This document shows, piece after piece, positions 61,252 through 64,000 of a stretch of 64,000 nucleotides of DNA. The notes under the pieces are model-generated. The model saw nothing but the letters and a program-made list of their open reading frames with translations. It had not been told where the DNA came from and ran no database searches. The DNA comes from Chitinophagales bacterium (GTDB lineage: Bacteria > Bacteroidota > Bacteroidia > Chitinophagales > CAIODY01). How positions within the stretch are numbered: the stretch's first letter is position 1; every line of letters starts with the position of its first letter. The translations under genes were made by a program, and so were the position numbers. The stretch lies in the NCBI GenBank assembly GCA_947452995.1, contig CANGEV010000001.1, positions 1 to 64,000 of the forward strand, given 5' to 3'.

Positions 61252-62187
61252 ATGAAGAGAGTATTAATTACAGGTGCTGCAGGGTTTATTGGATCACATC
61301 TTTGTGATAAATTTATCGGAGAAGGATATCATGTCATTGGTATGGATAACCTTCTGACAGGCAATCTTAGAAATATCGAACATCTTTTCCCTAATCCAAA
61401 TTTTGAATTTTATCATCATGATGTTTCAAAGTTTGTACACGTGCCGGGTGAATTAGATTATATCCTTCATTTTGCGTCTCCAGCCTCTCCTATTGATTAT
61501 TTAAAAATGCCTATCCAAACATTAAAGGTTGGATCACTTGGCACCCACAATCTTTTAGGGTTAGCAAAGGCAAAAAAAGCACGCATTTTGGTTGCCTCTA
61601 CATCAGAGGTTTATGGCGACCCATTGGTTCATCCACAAACGGAAGAATATTGGGGCAATGTGAATCCGGTTGGGCCGCGTGGTGTTTATGACGAAGCAAA
61701 ACGTTTTCAAGAGGCTATCACAATGGCTTATCATACTTTCCATGGTGTAGAAACGCGCATCATACGTATTTTTAATACCTACGGCCCAAGAATGCGTCTG
61801 GATGATGGTCGTGTATTACCTGCCTTCATTGGTCAGGCTTTACGTGGTGAAGATTTAACTGCGTTTGGAGATGGTTCTCAAACACGTTCTTTCTGCTATG
61901 TTTCAGACTTAGTAGATGGAATTTATAAGCTATTGATGAGTGATTATGCACAGCCAGTGAATGTGGGCAATCCGGATGAAATCACCATCAATCAATTTGG
62001 TGAAGAGATATTGAAACTCACAGGAGCAAAAAGTAAGTTAATTTACAAACCATTGCCAATAGACGATCCGAAACAACGTCGTCCAGATATTTCCAAAGCT
62101 AAAGCCATTTTAGGATGGGAGCCGAAAGTAAATCGCGCAGAAGGATTAAAGCTTACTTTGAGTTATTTTCAATCTTTGATTAATTAA
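61252..62187 (+). CDS. UDP-glucuronate decarboxylase-like SDR epimerase (UXS family)
   Basis: [73 protein letters not shown]. Confidence 0.92.
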   Translation: MKRVLITGAAGFIGSHLCDKFIGEGYHVIGMDNLLTGNLRNIEHLFPNPNFEFYHHDVSKFVHVPGELDYILHFASPASPIDYLKMPIQTLKVGSLGTHNLLGLAKAKKARILVASTSEVYGDPLVHPQTEEYWGNVNPVGPRGVYDEAKRFQEAITMAYHTFHGVETRIIRIFNTYGPRMRLDDGRVLPAFIGQALRGEDLTAFGDGSQTRSFCYVSDLVDGIYKLLMSDYAQPVNVGNPDEITINQFGEEILKLTGAKSKLIYKPLPIDDPKQRRPDISKAKAILGWEPKVNRAEGLKLTLSYFQSLIN

Positions 62188-62190
62188 ACC

Positions 62191-62775
62191 ATGAATACTA
62201 CAACAGATTTTTTCGTTCATGAGTCGGCCTATGTAGACCAGCCATGTCAAATTGGTAAAGGAACTAAAATTTGGCATTTTTGTCATGTTATGCAAAATAC
62301 AGTCATTGGCGAAGGTTGTATATTCGGTCAGAATGTACTTGTTGCCAACGACGTAAAAATTGGCAATAATGTAAAAGTTCAAAACAATGTAGCCATATAT
62401 ACCGGTGTAGAATGTGAAGACGATGTATTCTTAGGTCCATCAATGGTATTTACAAATGTTACCAACCCACGTAGTGCGGTAGTTAGAAGAGGGCAATACG
62501 CTAAAACAGTTGTCAAAAAAGGAGCCTCTATCGGAGCGAACGCAACGATTGTATGTGGCCACGATATCGGTGAGTACGCATTTATCGGAGCTGGAGCTGT
62601 AGTTACTAAAAACGTTCCTGCTTATGCATTGATGGTAGGCAACCCTGCTCGTCAGATTGGTTGGATGTCGCAATACGGACACCGTCTAAGCTTTGATGCT
62701 GACGGAATAGCTACCTGTCCAGAAAGTAATCAACAGTATAAATTGACCAATGGTCAAGTAAACTTAATAGCATAA
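62191..62775 (+). CDS. Left-handed beta-helix N-acetyltransferase (WbpD/WlbB-like)
   Basis: Hexapeptide repeats ([75 protein letters not shown]). Confidence 0.9.
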   Translation: MNTTTDFFVHESAYVDQPCQIGKGTKIWHFCHVMQNTVIGEGCIFGQNVLVANDVKIGNNVKVQNNVAIYTGVECEDDVFLGPSMVFTNVTNPRSAVVRRGQYAKTVVKKGASIGANATIVCGHDIGEYAFIGAGAVVTKNVPAYALMVGNPARQIGWMSQYGHRLSFDADGIATCPESNQQYKLTNGQVNLIA

Positions 62776-62799
62776 AACACCTAACCCAATTCATTTTTT

Positions 62800-64000
62800 A
62801 TGTCAAACATTTACGAAAGACTTCTTAGAAAAGAAACGAAATTAGCCGTAATCGGATTAGGTTATGTGGGCTTACCTCTTGCACTTGAATTAGCTAGAAA
62901 AGTAAATGTTATTGGTTTTGATATCAATCAAAAACGAGTGGATATGATGCGTGCAGGTATCGACCCTTCTAAGGAATTAGAGTCATCTGCCTTTGATGGT
63001 TGTGATATTCATTTTACCGCAGATATTGAAGAATTAAAGGAAGCAAGTTTTTATATCGTTGCTGTTCCAACTCCGGTAGACGAACACCGTGTTCCAGATT
63101 TAAAACCGGTAGTAGGCGCTTCAACTACCATCGGTAAAGTAATCAAAAAGGGAGATTATGTTGTTTTTGAATCAACAGTTTACCCTGGATGTACAGAAGA
63201 AGATTGTCTTCCGGTAATTGAACAAGTATCTGGATTGTCTTTCGCAAATGATGATTTTAAATTAGGTTATTCCCCTGAACGTATCAACCCAGGCGACAAA
63301 GAACAAACTTTAACAAAAATTAAAAAAGTTGTTTCTGGTTCAGACGCTGAAGCACTTGATATTATCGCTAAAGTATATGAATTGGTGGTGATAGCAGGAG
63401 TACATCGTGCATCTTCAATCAAAGTAGCCGAAGCTGCGAAAATCATTGAAAATACACAACGCGATGTAAACATCGCCTTGATGAATGAATTATCAATGAT
63501 CTTTGAACGACTTCATATCAATACGTATGAAGTACTTGAAGCAGCAGGTACGAAATGGAACTTCTTAAAGTTTATGCCCGGTTTAGTTGGAGGGCACTGT
63601 ATCGGTGTCGATCCATATTATTTAACTTACAAAGCGCAAGCATTGGGTTACGAACCTCAAGTTATTTTGAGTGGTAGAAAAATTAATGACGATATGGGCC
63701 CTTATGTAGCAAAACGCTGCGTTCAATTAATGGCACATGAAGGCAAAAATACAGTAGGAAGCCGAGTTTTAGTTATGGGTGCTACTTTTAAAGAAAATGT
63801 AAGTGATATCCGAAATAGTAAAGTAGTTGATATCATTAACGAATTAAAAGAATACTCTGTTAATGTTGATGTAATCGATCCACACGCCGATTCACATGAA
63901 TTGATGGAAGAGTATGGTTTTGGATTAGTGAATGCACCAACAGGGAAATATGACGCTATTATAGTTGCTGTAAACCACCGCGAGTATGCTAGTATGACTG
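62800..64000 (+). CDS. Nucleotide sugar dehydrogenase (UDP-HexNAc 6-dehydrogenase type), truncated by window end
   Basis: ATG at 62800, frame open to the window edge: [52 protein letters not shown]. Missing from ORF track because it has no stop in the window. Confidence 0.93.
   Translation, partial: MSNIYERLLRKETKLAVIGLGYVGLPLALELARKVNVIGFDINQKRVDMMRAGIDPSKELESSAFDGCDIHFTADIEELKEASFYIVAVPTPVDEHRVPDLKPVVGASTTIGKVIKKGDYVVFESTVYPGCTEEDCLPVIEQVSGLSFANDDFKLGYSPERINPGDKEQTLTKIKKVVSGSDAEALDIIAKVYELVVIAGVHRASSIKVAEAAKIIENTQRDVNIALMNELSMIFERLHINTYEVLEAAGTKWNFLKFMPGLVGGHCIGVDPYYLTYKAQALGYEPQVILSGRKINDDMGPYVAKRCVQLMAHEGKNTVGSRVLVMGATFKENVSDIRNSKVVDIINELKEYSVNVDVIDPHADSHELMEEYGFGLVNAPTGKYDAIIVAVNHREYASMT

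Overview
This 64 kb window is a gene-dense, AT-rich Bacteroidota chromosome segment. The lineage call rests on type IX secretion (T9SS) C-terminal sorting domains, a GSCFA protein, TAnnTTTG-type promoters, the short form of NuoG and a futalosine hydrolase. Content is mostly housekeeping: the 3' end of a nuo cluster (nuoD-E-F-G), kup, glmM-like, truB, coaE, leuS, prmC, ligA, rlmH, xerD, infC, glyA, ribF and ruvC, plus one tRNA-Arg(ACG). Interspersed are secreted proteins: five predicted T9SS type A cargos (C-type lectin-like, PNGase F-like, subtilase, trypsin-like protease, beta-propeller) and one 1449-aa PKD-like protein with a type B (gliding-motility-type) C-terminus. The right edge enters a surface-polysaccharide nucleotide-sugar cluster. 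The strongest non-routine signal is a cobalamin riboswitch on the minus strand (about 60891-61051) directly upstream of a single T9SS-tagged beta-propeller resembling BtuG/DUF5074 B12-capture proteins. Other points worth a second look are a solo Abi_2/HEPN-type gene, infC isolated from rpmI-rplT with a non-ATG start, a nuo cluster that ends at nuoG and is followed by kup, and an overlooked 54-aa membrane protein gene. I found no CRISPR array, prophage, transposon or rRNA. All family calls are from reading motifs by eye; no database search was run.
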